Source: Scatophagus argus (taxonomy: Eukaryota; Chordata; Actinopteri; Scatophagidae). Taken from it: a DNA stretch of 64,000 bases. Positions 12,301-24,125 of this stretch are shown one piece after another; within the stretch, counting starts at the first letter, position 1; the number at the start of each line of letters is the position of its first letter. Under the pieces are notes generated by a model, which saw nothing but the letters and a program-made list of their open reading frames with translations, was not told the DNA's origin and did not search any database. The DNA lies in NCBI RefSeq assembly GCF_020382885.2, contig NC_058506.1, forward strand, positions 8,472,318-8,536,317, written 5' to 3'. The position numbers were made by a program, and so were the translations under genes.

Positions 12301-15300
12301 TTTGCTACAATGGGGTATGATGGGAGGAGCTGTTGATTAGCTTTCATGTTGATCAGTGTGTATTATTTGTATATTGCTGCTACTATTCTCTTTACACACT
12401 TATGCAACACTGACCTTAGCTCTTGTCTGTATGTTTCAGTTTTGTAATAACTGAAATACGGTTGCACCTGGTCAAAGTGCTGTTGGAACTTGTGAACGTG
12501 CTCTTATAGGGCTAAGATGTCTTTGAGGATTTGTGTCCCCGTCAAAATAACTTTATACTTGAAGATTTCAGGGATGGTGTCATTTTGTTTCCCTGACGGT
12601 GCTGCTCCAGCGCAGAGATTCTCTTAAAGGGTTGGCTCACTCAAATTACCCCTAATAGTATGTGGTCAGAAATATGGTCATGGAGTTAATTGACACCACC
12701 CCAGTCCAGTGGAGGTGAATGAAATTTTGTTAGGCCAAGCAGTGCAGTGTTTGTGCTGCGATTTAGGCATAGACATTGAAGGTGATGTGACATATGATGT
12801 GACTATTCCCGCAAACAAAATGTCACAAATGATGCAGCTATAACACAATGAAGAAAAACTGCCATCACGTGCTTTCAGAAATTACTTTTTCTATAATTAC
12901 ACTTTGTCCATTAGTGCCAAAAATGTCACAAAAAGCTGCATTGTCTTATTGTTAACCTGTGGGATATGTGCCCAGTGAGCAGCTTAAATTGAAAGAATTA
13001 CATGTGGCACTCTCCAATTCTTATAATACATCAGTGTTTAAAGCAGTGAGGAATAACCTTTATGGTAATGGTTGTCAAGCTAATTTGCTGACACCAATGT
13101 CAGCACTGTTCATTGCATCCATACTAGTGTTTTACCCCACATTACTGCTGACCATTTTCCAAAGCATACTGTAGCTTTTAAGATAGATTTTACCATTTTT
13201 AAACCTGAAGAGCCCTAAACTGACTTGACAAGTGAACCGACTGTCATTTTTTTTTTTATTTGGTTTTTCCCTGAAGAAGTGAAGATAAACAACAATTTGT
13301 GTCAAAAAAGCCTTCCAGGTCGGTGCTTTGAAATGTTATTGAGAAGGTTGTTTATCTGAGAATTGAGAGTGGGCTGTGAAACAACAACCATTTTTAGAAT
13401 GCAACAAGCGACCAAATTCACATTGTGCCTTTAATGACCCCCATGTTTGTTTTTTCTCATGTTTTTTCCAGGTCGGATTTTCTGACAGCACATCAGTGAA
13501 TGCAGTGCTGTTAGGCAACAATCACTTTAAACTGGGATATTGTAGCCTCCTATCGGCAACAGTTCGTTTATTGTAAACCCCCCCCCCCCCCCCCCCCCCC
13601 CACAATTTTTTTAAATTAGTCTGTTTTCAGTTGTAGTCGTAGCACAAAATTCTCTTTAGAAAAATGGTCAGCAGAAATGTGGAGTTTACATTGTTTGTAG
13701 TTAGTGGGATCAATCATGAAAAGTACTGTTATATTTGTTTGAAATCCCCACAGCATGCAGTTTCCAGTGGCGCTTATATCAAACTTGCATGTTTTCTGTT
13801 TTCGTCCATTTTCATGTCAAATGAGATCCGAGGCTCCGATCCGATATGCTGTAGTACGTCGTTCACGGTAAAGTCTAGTTGTCAGTGAAAATACAATGTC
13901 CAGTGACCTGCCCTGGCAACCCACTGGTCCGTGATGCAGGTTGCTAGGTAACAAAGGACAATTAACCGGAGTATGAACTCGAGCCACACACGTCTTGTGT
14001 TAGCTGTTCTATCGTTAATCGCAGCCTTGTGTTGGGAAATGCGGGTTGAAAACTCGTAGATGTTGAAGGGAAAATAATTGTGCTGATTAACAAGTGGTCA
14101 AACCACAATGTGGTATTAAAACCCTAAACTTTTGAACTTTTAAAACAACATGTTTATCTGGAGCATAAAGGGGGTTACAAACTGCTGAGATAACATTTCA
14201 TCCTGAATAAATATTTATGTACAGACGTTAATAACTTGCTTTTCGGGTCCCACGTTTTTCTCCCCTTATAACAGAATATTAGGCTCAGCATCCTTTCAGC
14301 TTTCAGTATGTGTTCAAAAAGCCTGCAGGCCTTAAACGGCGAGCGATCATGATTGGATGAGGTTGAGCTTTGTGACATTTTTATTTTCACATTAAGAAAA
14401 ATGGACAAATGTCTGTGACATACCCAAGCAAGCAAAAGACATTGTAGGGAAAAAAAATGAAAGTATCCCTGCACATTTCTCAAAGGAGAATAAACTAAGA
14501 ATATGTCTTTTTTATTTTCTGTGAAGAACACTTGTTTATTGGAATAAATTTTTACTCTTAAAAATGTCTCTGTCTCTCTGTTTTTTTCCTGCAGTTGTCA
14601 TAGACATGCCTTCCAGTGTTCTAGCAGTTCACTTTAACTGCCCTCTGAGGTCACTGGCAGAGCTTTGCATTGGCACATAATGTGGATTCACCAGAAGCGG
14701 CACGCTTATATCCAATCAGTTAGAATTTATTTTAAAGGCCAACAGCACAGGAACTATTGGCACCGAAACTGCACAGAAATGATTTTTAAATATCAAAGTC
14801 CAATTACTTAAATTAAATTGATTGCCATTTTGCTTTTAAGTATAACAATATCCAGCTGAAGATAATGTTGCTGATCATGAAATGAACTTCAGGCTCCTTT
14901 TCCTTCTTCTCTACTTTTGAAAGAATCGCTAAGAAAATGCTGTTGGCCCAAATCAAAGCCAACTACTCTTCGGGTGATGATATCTCTTCAGATGAGGAAA
15001 CGCAGGAGGATGAATCTGAGTCGGAGGGTGATAAGGAGGTCAAACTAAGCAATGAGGAGAATGGAACAGATGAAAATGGTAAGTCTTTTATTTTTAAGTA
15101 GCTCACTTATAGCATTGTTCTTATTTATCTGCTAAAAAGAGCAAGTGTTTTCCAGTCCTATAGCTGAGTTTGATCTTTCCATCTCACAACTAAAGTCATG
15201 ACTAGAAAACTTCCCAAATGTCAGGGGTCTTCTGTGAGTTATAAAATGGGGGTAAATAATAATAGAATACATTTCTGCTGCAGTGCCGGACTTGACTTCA

Positions 15301-18300
15301 GAATCGTCCGACACCACGTCCGATGAGCCCAACAGCAGGCACCATCTTCTCCGCCACAAACTTACCTTAGATGAGGCAACGTCGGGGGACAAGGCCGCGG
15401 CAGAGAGTGGAGTGGGAAAGCAGGAGAGCAAGAAAAAAGCTGACGGCAAACCTCTGAGCTGTAAGGATACCTTTGACATTAGGAACTGATCTGTCAGAAC
15501 AGAGTGCCCTCTTTACACTAACGTCTGATTTTGGTTTCTGTAAGCTGATGAAAGTGATGGTGACAGTAACGAGTCAGAGCCAGAAGATCTTGGGATGAGT
15601 GAGGAGCTGAGTCAGTCAGAAGATGAGACCAGTGGAGATGGACCCGAAAGGTACGTTCATTTTAGCTGTCTTTGAAAACAACAAAAACAGGACAGTGGAA
15701 AGATTGATCAGTGGCTTTATTGAAAACATCTGCTGTGAAAAAGGTTTATACTCTATTGAAAAGTGATGGAGTAGTAAAAGTGTGAAGAAATATGATAATA
15801 TAATAATATTATATATAATATACTTAAGTATAGGTACAGAATTGCTGGCAGTCTCACTTAAGATTGAAGCTGTACACTGACTGAGTTCAGTGATTGTTTG
15901 TGTAATAGAAGCTGAGAGCATCATTAATCAGTCAAATGATGAAATGAAGCAGATTTAACTTTTATTCTCTTTTTAAACTCCAGATCATCCGCTAAAGTGA
16001 AGGAAGCGTCACACAGTTATGAACAGAAGAAGCAAGTGCCATGTATTTGGTTGTCTGACTCCAGCAGTGAAAAGGTAGCTGCTGACATTAAAACAAAGTT
16101 GTTAATTATTCACTTTATCTGCTCATTTCTGACACCTTAAGCTTTATTTACTAATTTTACCTGCCAGGTGAGTAAAATGGAGTTTTCTTTGGTGATTAAT
16201 GGTCATGTGGCTTGATCTTTCTGTATTTGAACAGAGTGATGAGGATGCAGAAGAGGAGATGAGCGACAGTAAAGGAACCCACAAAGGACGCAAAAAGATC
16301 CGCAAGATCATTGAAGATGTGAATCTTCGTGCGGAGACTCAGGAAGCCCTAAGAGAGGAGGAGGAGAGATGCAAACGTTTGGCAGATAGGGAACAACAGA
16401 TGGAGGACAGGAGAGAGGTACTGCATACACAGCAGCTCAAACCGACCATTAAACCTCCCTGTGTTGTTGACAAATGGCTTTGTATATATCCCTGTTGACA
16501 AGTGACCGCAAGTTTTGTTGCTGACAGTAGCACGTTTTATGTGTTGTGCGGGAGAAGGGAAGCAGCAAACAGGAAAAAAAAAATATGCTGACACTGTTGT
16601 TTTCAGGTAATTGTTATCGAGGATGAGCTGTCACAAGTGGTGTGTCCCATCACCACCAAGCTGGTCCTGGATCAAGACGAGGAGACCAAGGAGCCCCTTG
16701 TTCAGGTGCACAGGAACCTGGTGACGAGACTGAAGCCTCACCAGGTGGATGGTTAGTTGGTTCTCTTTTTTTTCACTTTGACTGGGGAGGACATTGCTTT
16801 ACTATAATGCCCAATATGGGCATGCTCATGGTAGTAAAATTATCAGTTAACACAGTTTCTGGTTACATCAGTCATACATTTGGAATTGCCTTCTTCAGAC
16901 ACTGTGTTGACTTCAAATGAATCACACATAATTGCAAGGACACCTGGAAATAATGAACTGTTGCTTAGCGATCAGTCCGAAAGGTTTGATCTGCCTCGTT
17001 TCAGTGAGAAAACTGGACACCTGGTCTGTTCTGGGTGTGACCCTTAAATCTTTATGCCTGTCAAAATGTAAATAAAAAACCTGCAAAAACAGTTTTTTTT
17101 GAGCAGTAAGTAATAAAGACTTGTACAAATCATCACTTCTTTGCTGCATAGTTTCACAGTTGAGGCACATTGTTTGTTCCGACCAAACTTACTGTGTTCT
17201 CTTTATTCTCCGACAGGCGTCCAGTTTATCTGGGACAGTTGTTGTGAGTCTGTGAAAAAGGCCAACTCTTCTTCTGGATCCGGCTGCATACTGGCACACT
17301 GCATGGGCCTGGGAAAGACTCTGCAGGTGAAGACGCAAAAACATCCTCCCCCAGTATTGTAGTAGTGTGCTTTCATTTATCCTAAACAAATGAATACACT
17401 AACATTTTAAGTCAATTTAGATATTACACAAAGTGCATCCTAGAGCATAATTTTTTAGCTTGGTGTGTGTATCCAACACCAGTTGTGTTTGTATTTAGTT
17501 TTCATTGCATAGTTTTCTGTTCTTTCATCTTCATAGCTGTCTTATTTTACAGGTGGTGACGTTCCTCCACACGGTGCTGCTGTCAGAGAACCTGAAATTC
17601 AGAACAGCACTGGTTGTTTGTCCGCTGAATACTATCCTCAACTGGATCAACGAGTTTCGGAAATGGCAAGACAACATGGGAAAGGATAAAGTAAAAGTAT
17701 GCAAAGCAATTATAATGTGTTCAGTCATAACTGAGCAATACAAAATTCTGTGTTTTCAGATGTTTTATGTCTCAGTTTTTGCATAAAGTGTACAGACGCA
17801 CATGTACATGTCGCTGTTGTTCAAATATACAAATGCTGTATGTTACAGGTTATAGAACTGGCTACAGTAAAACGTCCAGAGCGAATCAGAGCCCTGCAGG
17901 AGTGGCAGAGAGACGGAGGTGTTTTGATAATGGGGTATGAGATGTATCGCATCCTGTCACAAGCCCGTAAGATCGGCGATGAGGAGTTGAAGAAGGAGAT
18001 GAAGAGCATACTGGTGGATCCAGGTACAGCAGCTTTGGAATGGCATGATGTTGTTAAAACGTGTTTATGTTTCAATGCTTTACTCACTCAAACTGTTCGG
18101 AGCTGAAGCTGTTTTCTCCTGTTTTTTTTCCAGGTCCAGACTTTGTGGTTTGTGACGAAGGGCACATTCTGCGCAACGAAGCATCCAACATCTCCAAAGC
18201 TATGAACGGCATCAAGACACGAAGAAGAGTTGTGCTAACTGGCACACCGCTACAAAACAACCTGGTCGAGTGTAAGTGTGCACCACTGCGCCATACTGAA

Positions 18301-21300
18301 GATTACCGTGAGGTCACACTTTACAGGGGTTGGCTACGTTTGTATGGACACACACTGCATATATACAGTAACAATGAGGCTGTAGTGCTTGTATTACATT
18401 CTTCAGTACTTCTAAATGTTTAAAAAAACATTACAGATATTTCATTTTGAAATGAAACTCTCTATAGTGACACAGCACTTTTTGCTCCCACAGATCACTG
18501 CATGGTCAATTTCATCAAGAAAAATCTTCTTGGCTCACTAAGCGAATTCGGAAACCGCTTTATCAACCCCATACAGAACGGCCAGTGTGCCGACTCCACA
18601 CCAAAAGACGTCCGAATCATGAAGAAGCGAGCGCATGTGCTTCATGCTGTGTTGGCTGGATGTGTGCAAGTAAAAAACACACACACAAAAAAAAAATACC
18701 ACCAGTTGCAGGATGTCTTTACAGTTTGGTTTTATATTCTGCCTCTTACATCCATGTTTGTTGTTTTCTTAGAGAAGAGATTACTCAGAGTTGACTCAGT
18801 TTCTGCCTCCTAAACTCGAGTACGTGCTGGCGGTGAGGATTACCCCACTCCAGTATAAGTTGTACCGCTACTACCTTGATCACATCACTGGTAAGAATCT
18901 GTCACATTTTTGCTGTAAAAGGAAATTCTGACATACATTAATTATTATGTTAACCAGAAAATCAAATTTGTGATTTTCCTCAGAATCAAAGTTTTTGCTC
19001 TTGTAGGACACTGAAATCTGCATATTCATTGGTCAGGACTGTTCCTAGAGCTCTAGTTTTGCCTTATGCTGATGTGTTGCTGTGTTTAATTATTGTTTCA
19101 TATTGTTAGCTTACAGACTTATTTTCCTCCTCGTAGTTTACTGATGAACAAAGATAATGAACTCCTGCACACACTGCCAGAGGTTGTCTGAGTTAAAGAT
19201 TTTAGTTAAAGTTCAGCTTGGCATTAAAGATGAACTTGGTGTAGAGATTGAAAGTGATAGATGGGAAATAATAGTGGCTGATTGTGGTAAATATGTGAGG
19301 AGAGAGAGAGGCAAAGGGTAAACTTACACTATATATATATAATATAACATATTACATAGATACCGTTATACACCATCCAGACTGTACAGGATGAAACTAC
19401 TGGGCGATGATTTATGTCGGAAATGCAAAGAGGAAACTGAAACTTTTCTCCATTGTGCGTGGGAATGTGTTTTAATCAGATCTTTCTGGACTCAAATTCT
19501 AAATATTTTAAGTAAGAAATCTCCTCAAATCCAGAGCTCTGTCTACTGTGGGATAAGTCTTAGTTACCCGATATAACCGAATCTAACTTTTCTGTAATTT
19601 CGGTGGGTACAACAACAGCTTGCCAAGTCATTTTAAGACATTGGAAGGCATCAGAAATTCCACAGGTAGAAGAATGGGTTTGTGCAATGACTGAAACAGC
19701 ATCCTATGAATGTATGATTAGTAGATTAAGTGATGATGGGGGGGAGGGGGTGACCCCTTGGGACAGGTTCTGGGACTACATAAAGATAAATAATGACCCT
19801 CATTAGGACTTTTTTTTGTATTGTTGTGCTTCCCCATGCACATATACAGACACGGCACATGTACATATTAGTTTATATTATTGTGTACCTGCTTTCTTGT
19901 GTATTTGCTGCCTGTGCTATGTCTATGTATGGAGAAACATGAGTTTGCCATGTACCAAGCCTTTGAAAAGTTCAATAAAAACATGAATTCAAAAAAAAAA
20001 AAAAAAAAAAAAAAGGTTCAGCTTGGCAGATGTGACCTTAATTCACAGTATGACAACTAGCAACACAACTCAGTAAATCATCAAAGGCTGAAATGTGATC
20101 ATCAGCAGCCATTGGCAAAAGGAGGAAAAAGCCAGAAATGTTGCATGTATATTATCTGAAGCGGATAAATGTTTGTTTTTTCCAGGTTCTCTGACTAACA
20201 GAGCGAAAGTGAGGACTAGTGCAAACCTGTTCAAGGACTTTCAGGTGCTCGGCCGAATTTGGACCCATCCCTGGTGTCTGCAGCTCAGTTACATCAGCAA
20301 AGAAAACAAGGTACAAGGAAACCACTCTGAGCGCATGTTCATTTCATGTTATTCCGACAGTCTGACAGGTGTTTTTAAATGAACTTTAATTTACAGGGAA
20401 ATTTTGACAAAAAGAATCAAGTAAAAGCGACAGCTCTGCTGAGAGATGAAGGCACCACTGTGGCTGAGAGGTAAGGCCTGTTATGTTCAGCCACCTCACG
20501 TGTGGTCAAAGGAAACGGGACCTATCTCAGCACGTGTTTATCTGTGAAGTTATGTATATTTCTGTAATTCTGACAAATGTGCAAGGCTTTCCAAAAATAA
20601 GGTATTACACAGATAGGTGGGAGACAATGTTTCAAATTCAGAATTAAAATGTGAAAGCAAGAAGGAGTACATTCTGGAGGCGCTTATACACTTTCTATTC
20701 CCTCATGTAGTGGACTGAGAGAGAACGAAGGAAAAGAAGGGAACAACAATGACAGCAGTGCAGCAGTTATTACTGATGTGTCCAAAGGAGCTCCAGCAGT
20801 GGAAGGTAGTAAAACTCCATGTATCACTGATACTGCAATGCTGTAGCCTGCACACTAACAAAGTTTGTCCTGTGTTATATTCTGTGTAGGAGAGAAAGCG
20901 GCCAGCTCAATGCCTCAGAGCCTAGATGAGGGCTGGTTCAAGAATCTACTGTGTGAAGAGGACGCCAAAATAATGGAGCACTCTGGGAAGATGGTGCTGT
21001 TGTTTGAGATCCTCAAAATGGCTGAAGACCTGGAGGATAAAGTGTATGTTTCTCATCTGATCTCAAGCACGCTATATAGCCAAAAGTATTGGCACGGATG
21101 ACCATTGCACTGACTTCAGACCATCCTGACAGCTTTGCAGACCATCACAGCCTCCATTCTTCTGAGCATTTGTGAGGTCAGACACTGATGTTGGACTAAA
21201 AGGCCTGGCTTGCAATCTCTGTTCCAGGCCATCCCAAAGGTGTTGGATAGGGTTGAGGTCAGGGCTCTGTGTGGGCCAGTCAAGTTCTTCCACACCAAAC

Positions 21301-24125
21301 TCCAGCCATGTCTTTATGGAGCTTTGCTTTGTGCACTGGGACACAGTCATGCTGGAATAGAAAAGGGCCTTCCCCAAACTGTTACCACAAAGTTGGAATT
21401 TGGCATTGTCCAAAATGTCTCAGTATGCTGAAGCATTAAGATTTCCCTTCACTGGAAGTGAGGGGCCGAGCCCAACCCCTGAAAAACAACCCAGTGACAG
21501 ATCTGAATTCAATAGTAAAGAGATGTGCCCGAATACTTTTGTCCATATAGTGTATATTTCAATACTGCAGGTGGTCTATCAAGATGCTGCCTTGTCATTA
21601 TGCCTAACCAAATCAAGTTTTGCATTTTTTAGGCTTGTGTTCAGTCAGTCCTTGATCTCGTTGAACCTAATTGAGGTTTTCCTTGAGGCGTCTCATCATG
21701 CCAGAGAGCCATCATCATTCAAAGGTATTCTGTTCACGTTGAAGTTAATATAAATTCATTTAGAAAATAGCTTCCCCCGTGATTCTTTAGTTTTGATTTT
21801 CGTGCTTCATTTTTCTCACAGCGGGCAGCTGGATTAAAAATGTTGATTACTATCGTCTTGATGGTTCCACCACGGCTCCGTTGAGGAAGAAGTGGGCAGA
21901 TCAGTTCAATAATGCCACCAATGTCCGGTATAGATTACCTGAATGTTATTTCATTGTATTTATATTGATTATACAGGATTAGAACAGACAGAATTGTCTA
22001 ATTGCATTTTATCTTTATGTTATAGCGGCCGGTTGTTTCTGATTTCAACAAGAGCCGGCTCGCTTGGCATCAACCTCACTGCTGCCAACAGGGTCATCAT
22101 CTTTGATGCCTCATGGAATCCCTCTTATGACATACAGAGCATATACAGGGTGTACCGCTTTGGTCAGCTCAAACAAGTGTACATTTACCGCTTCTTGGCT
22201 CAGGTAAGCTCACTCAGAGTGTGCGGAAATGTTTTCATTCTGGTAAGGCCATTGTGTTACCATTCAACAGTATCACTGTAGTATTCAACAGCTCATTTTC
22301 ATCTCCAGGGCACCATGGAGGAGAAGATCTACGACCGTCAAGTGACCAAGCAGTCTCTGTCCTATCGAGTGGTCGATCAGCAACAGATTGAGAGGCACTT
22401 CACCTTTTTTGAACTGACTGAACTTTACACATTTGAGCCAGACCTGCTGGACAACCCAAACTCGAAGAAAAGCAAAAGAAGCACCTCTGTTACGCCAAAG
22501 GTGACGTTACCGTCTTTAGTTTCATATTTCTGCTTTGATGCCACAAAAATTTGATACACAGCTGCCTGACATAGAAACTCACACAAAGAGCTGGCAGTGT
22601 TAAATGACTCTCTACATCTGTTTCTCAGGATAAAGTGTTGGCACAGCTATTAGAAACCTGTAAAGACCATATAGTGTCTTTCCATGAGCATGAATCTCTG
22701 CTGGACCATAAACAAGAGGAGGAGCTCACTGAGGCAGAACGCAAGGCTGCCTGGGCCGAGTACGAGGCCGAGGTAAAGAGCTGTACGCCGCAAAGAATAA
22801 ATTGTCATGAGCAGGGCTCCATCTGCTGAAACAACACGTCCCAGACCTTATAATTCTGTTCTTACTGTATGTAATGTCTTTGTGTTTATTTCCTCAGTCA
22901 AACACAGCCAATGTTCCAGTCAACGCAAGCCAGGACACCTTGGATATGAAGACCAACGAACAGCTTGTCGTATGAATAATTTTCATTTTCTTAAAGCTTT
23001 TCTTAGAACTGCTGCTGGTGATGTTTGTGTCTTAGGAAACATATTGTGTAAAGAAAAAAAAATGTCTTTGCAGGAATTGCTTAACAAGACCAGAGGAAAC
23101 GTATCGGTGGCCTTCCTGGAAATGCAGAAGATAAGGTCTCACACTTTTGAGGAGTACCTGCCGCTAGTGGTGAGCGATCATAAGTTTTCTTCTGAGGATG
23201 TGGTAAATTAAGAAGATCACAGTACAATAAAAAAAAATATTACTGTGATATATTTAGAAAGATTGTTGGTTAAATGACGGACATTTTTATATTGCCTCAT
23301 GATGTTGATGCTATTGTTATATTGCCCAACTTTTCCTTTGGCAGTTGAAAACAGATTTTTAGTGAAGCCCAAGTGGAGAAATCACGGCTTCTCTGGTGTC
23401 TGCATAGATTCTCTGTGCTGTTTAAGGTTAACAAATTAAGTGTTCAGAACATAAATCAGAAGTCAATCTCATAAATTCACGTATCACACATAGAAACTTT
23501 AACGTGAACTTTGATCCATTCCATACAGAAATAATCTCTGGAAAACTAAGATAAGAAAGGTTATTTTGTGGTTGAGCCAGAAGTAGCCTGCTTAAGTTGT
23601 TCAAATGTTCTCCTAACTCCTCCAGCTTTTATCGGTGATGTTAACAGTTTTGTGGAAGTACATTAGCTTCTCTGTTGAGTTGATGAAATGCATCGCAGCA
23701 CATTACTTGGCAGCTAACACAGGAAGCAAATGGTTCATCACTTCATGTTAGTCAAGATCAGTTGATCAACATATTCTTTGTACCTCATCTGTGTAAACAC
23801 ATCTTTGTTTATACCACAGCGCCAGCAGTATCCTCATCTGCCTGAACGCGATGTTCAAACCAAAGCTCAGATTTGGAAAACGTACGATGAGAAGGAGCAG
23901 GAGCGCAGACAGGCCTTTTATCGCGAAGTTCTCACGCAGCAACAGTCGGTAAGTCATTTTCACACACGTGTGAGTGTGTGTACGTACACGTAAACGTAGC
24001 CATTGTCATGTTTCTATCATATTGCTCCACAGCTCACGCTCAGTATTCAGACCATCCTGAACAGTCGAAGAAATCAAGCGATGCAGAAGACTGTGACCAC
24101 TGTGACTCAGCCCGGACAGACTTAA
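3384..24125 (+). CDS. atrx: ATRX chromatin remodeller (SNF2 ATPase), full gene, 35 coding exons
   Basis: ATP-dependent helicase-like remodeller. With DAXX it deposits histone H3.3 at heterochromatin and telomeres in the nucleus. Exons: 3384-3403, 4406-4512, 4602-4657, 5392-5420, 5695-5816, 6142-6258, 7019-7128, 7812-7879, 7972-9746, 10331-10391, 14924-15078, 15284-15460, 15545-15650, 15984-16074, 16235-16417, 16607-16751, 17217-17326, 17553-17696, 17849-18023, 18134-18271, 18494-18669, 18773-18890, 20186-20310, 20397-20470, 20711-20805, 20890-21043, 21633-21724, 21822-21927, 22026-22203, 22309-22500, 22629-22772, 22898-22969, 23074-23169, 23820-23948, 24033-24125. All phases agree and total 5733 nt (1910 aa). 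The start (MSTAML...) splices into a SKLN-x-LV-x-KLH segment like the human N-terminus. Human ATRX is about 2490 aa; the losses are in exon 9 and at the C-terminus. The acceptor at 18773 could instead be 18776. Confidence 0.95.
7019..8110 (+). other. atrx: ATRX ADD domain coding exons (GATA-like plus PHD zinc fingers)
   Basis: Exons 7, 8 and the start of exon 9 (residues about 150-230) encode the ADD module. It begins with the GATA-like finger ([13 protein letters not shown], then LICK and SCYKYY) and continues into the PHD finger ([16 protein letters not shown], then AFCKKC, ending WYCYVC). In mammals this domain reads histone H3 unmodified at K4 and trimethylated at K9, and many ATR-X syndrome mutations lie in it. 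The visible zinc-binding cysteines are all kept, so the domain should be functional. Confidence 0.93.
8831..8845 (+). other. atrx: HP1-binding-like LVVKL motif in ATRX exon 9
   Basis: Residues about 497-501 read LVVKL followed by TPV. This aligns with the mammalian LYVKLTPV segment, a variant of the PxVxL pentamer that binds the HP1 chromoshadow domain. It lies in the long acidic, serine-rich exon 9. Its conservation in an otherwise fast-changing exon suggests it is used; binding itself is inferred. Confidence 0.6.
10392..10581 (+). other. atrx: In-frame read-through of atrx intron 10 (candidate truncated-isoform tail)
   Basis: If the donor after 10391 is not used, translation stays open for 62 more codons to a TAG at 10579-10581. 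The added peptide is rich in Ser, Lys, Arg and Pro, including the basic run RPKRSCSR. An AATAAA at 11293-11298 could end the transcript about 700 nt later. The product would be about 884 aa, with the ADD domain but no helicase. Mammals make a similar short form, ATRXt, by intron retention and intronic polyadenylation. Whether the intron and tail are homologous is unknown. Confidence 0.4.
10582..14923 (+). other. atrx: Large atrx intron 10, remainder
   Basis: This is the longest atrx intron. It holds AATAAA signals at 11293-11298 and 14543-14548 and an uninterrupted run of 24 C at 13578-13601. I see no coding exon that continues the frame before 14924, and no clear transposon. Its size and the early polyadenylation signal would suit premature 3' end formation. 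Confidence 0.5.
13578..13601. repeat. Poly-C (C24) homopolymer tract
   Basis: 24 consecutive cytosines on the plus strand within atrx intron 10. Tracts like this are prone to length change and to sequencing error, so the exact length is uncertain. Confidence 0.9.
16607..18890 (+). other. atrx: ATRX SNF2 helicase N-terminal lobe (motifs I-III)
   Basis: Exons 16-22 encode the first RecA-like lobe. The Walker A/motif [11 protein letters not shown] ends exon 17 (residues about 1135-1144). The motif II box DEGH is in exon 20 (about 1258-1261), in the same non-canonical form as mammalian ATRX. Motif [13 protein letters not shown] follows in the same exon. The segment from LVVCPLN through [10 protein letters not shown] to NPIQNGQC is nearly identical to mammals. 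All catalytic residues I can see are present, so ATPase activity is expected. Confidence 0.93.
19211..20028 (+). mobile_element. 5'-truncated L1/Tx1-like LINE with poly-A tail and 13-bp target-site duplication
   Basis: Inside atrx intron 22. The target-site duplication GTTCAGCTTGGCA occurs at 19211-19223 and 20016-20028. The body (19224-20015) is the 3' end of a LINE ORF2: after a frame disruption it encodes [17 protein letters not shown] and a zinc-knuckle-like C-x2-C...H-x4-C element, then degenerate C-terminal sequence. An AATAAA at 19974-19979 and a run of 24 A at 19991-20014 end the element. The exact duplication and intact A-tail point to a fairly recent target-primed insertion. It has no promoter or reverse-transcriptase core and cannot move by itself. 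Confidence 0.88.
20186..22500 (+). other. atrx: ATRX SNF2 helicase C-terminal lobe (motifs IV-VI)
   Basis: Exons 23-30 encode the second RecA-like lobe. Visible landmarks are [39 protein letters not shown], the motif V segment [11 protein letters not shown] (exon 29, about residue 1618) and motif VI RVYRFGQ (about 1656), then [18 protein letters not shown]. The acidic linker before HSGKMV (exons 24-26) is shorter and very different from mammals, as expected for a disordered insert. The lobe looks intact. Confidence 0.92.
21069..21554 (-). mobile_element. Internally deleted Tc1/mariner-like transposon remnant
   Basis: Lies in atrx intron 26, starting 26 bases after the exon 26 donor. The ends are imperfect inverted repeats: GCTATATAGCCAAAAGTATT near 21071 and its counterpart near 21525-21552. 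On the minus strand the interior still encodes a decayed transposase C-terminal piece with [20 protein letters not shown], the hallmark region around the last catalytic acid of Tc1-type enzymes. The element is only about 0.48 kb, so most of the transposase (DNA-binding domain and the first two catalytic acids) is missing. It is non-autonomous. Confidence 0.8.
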
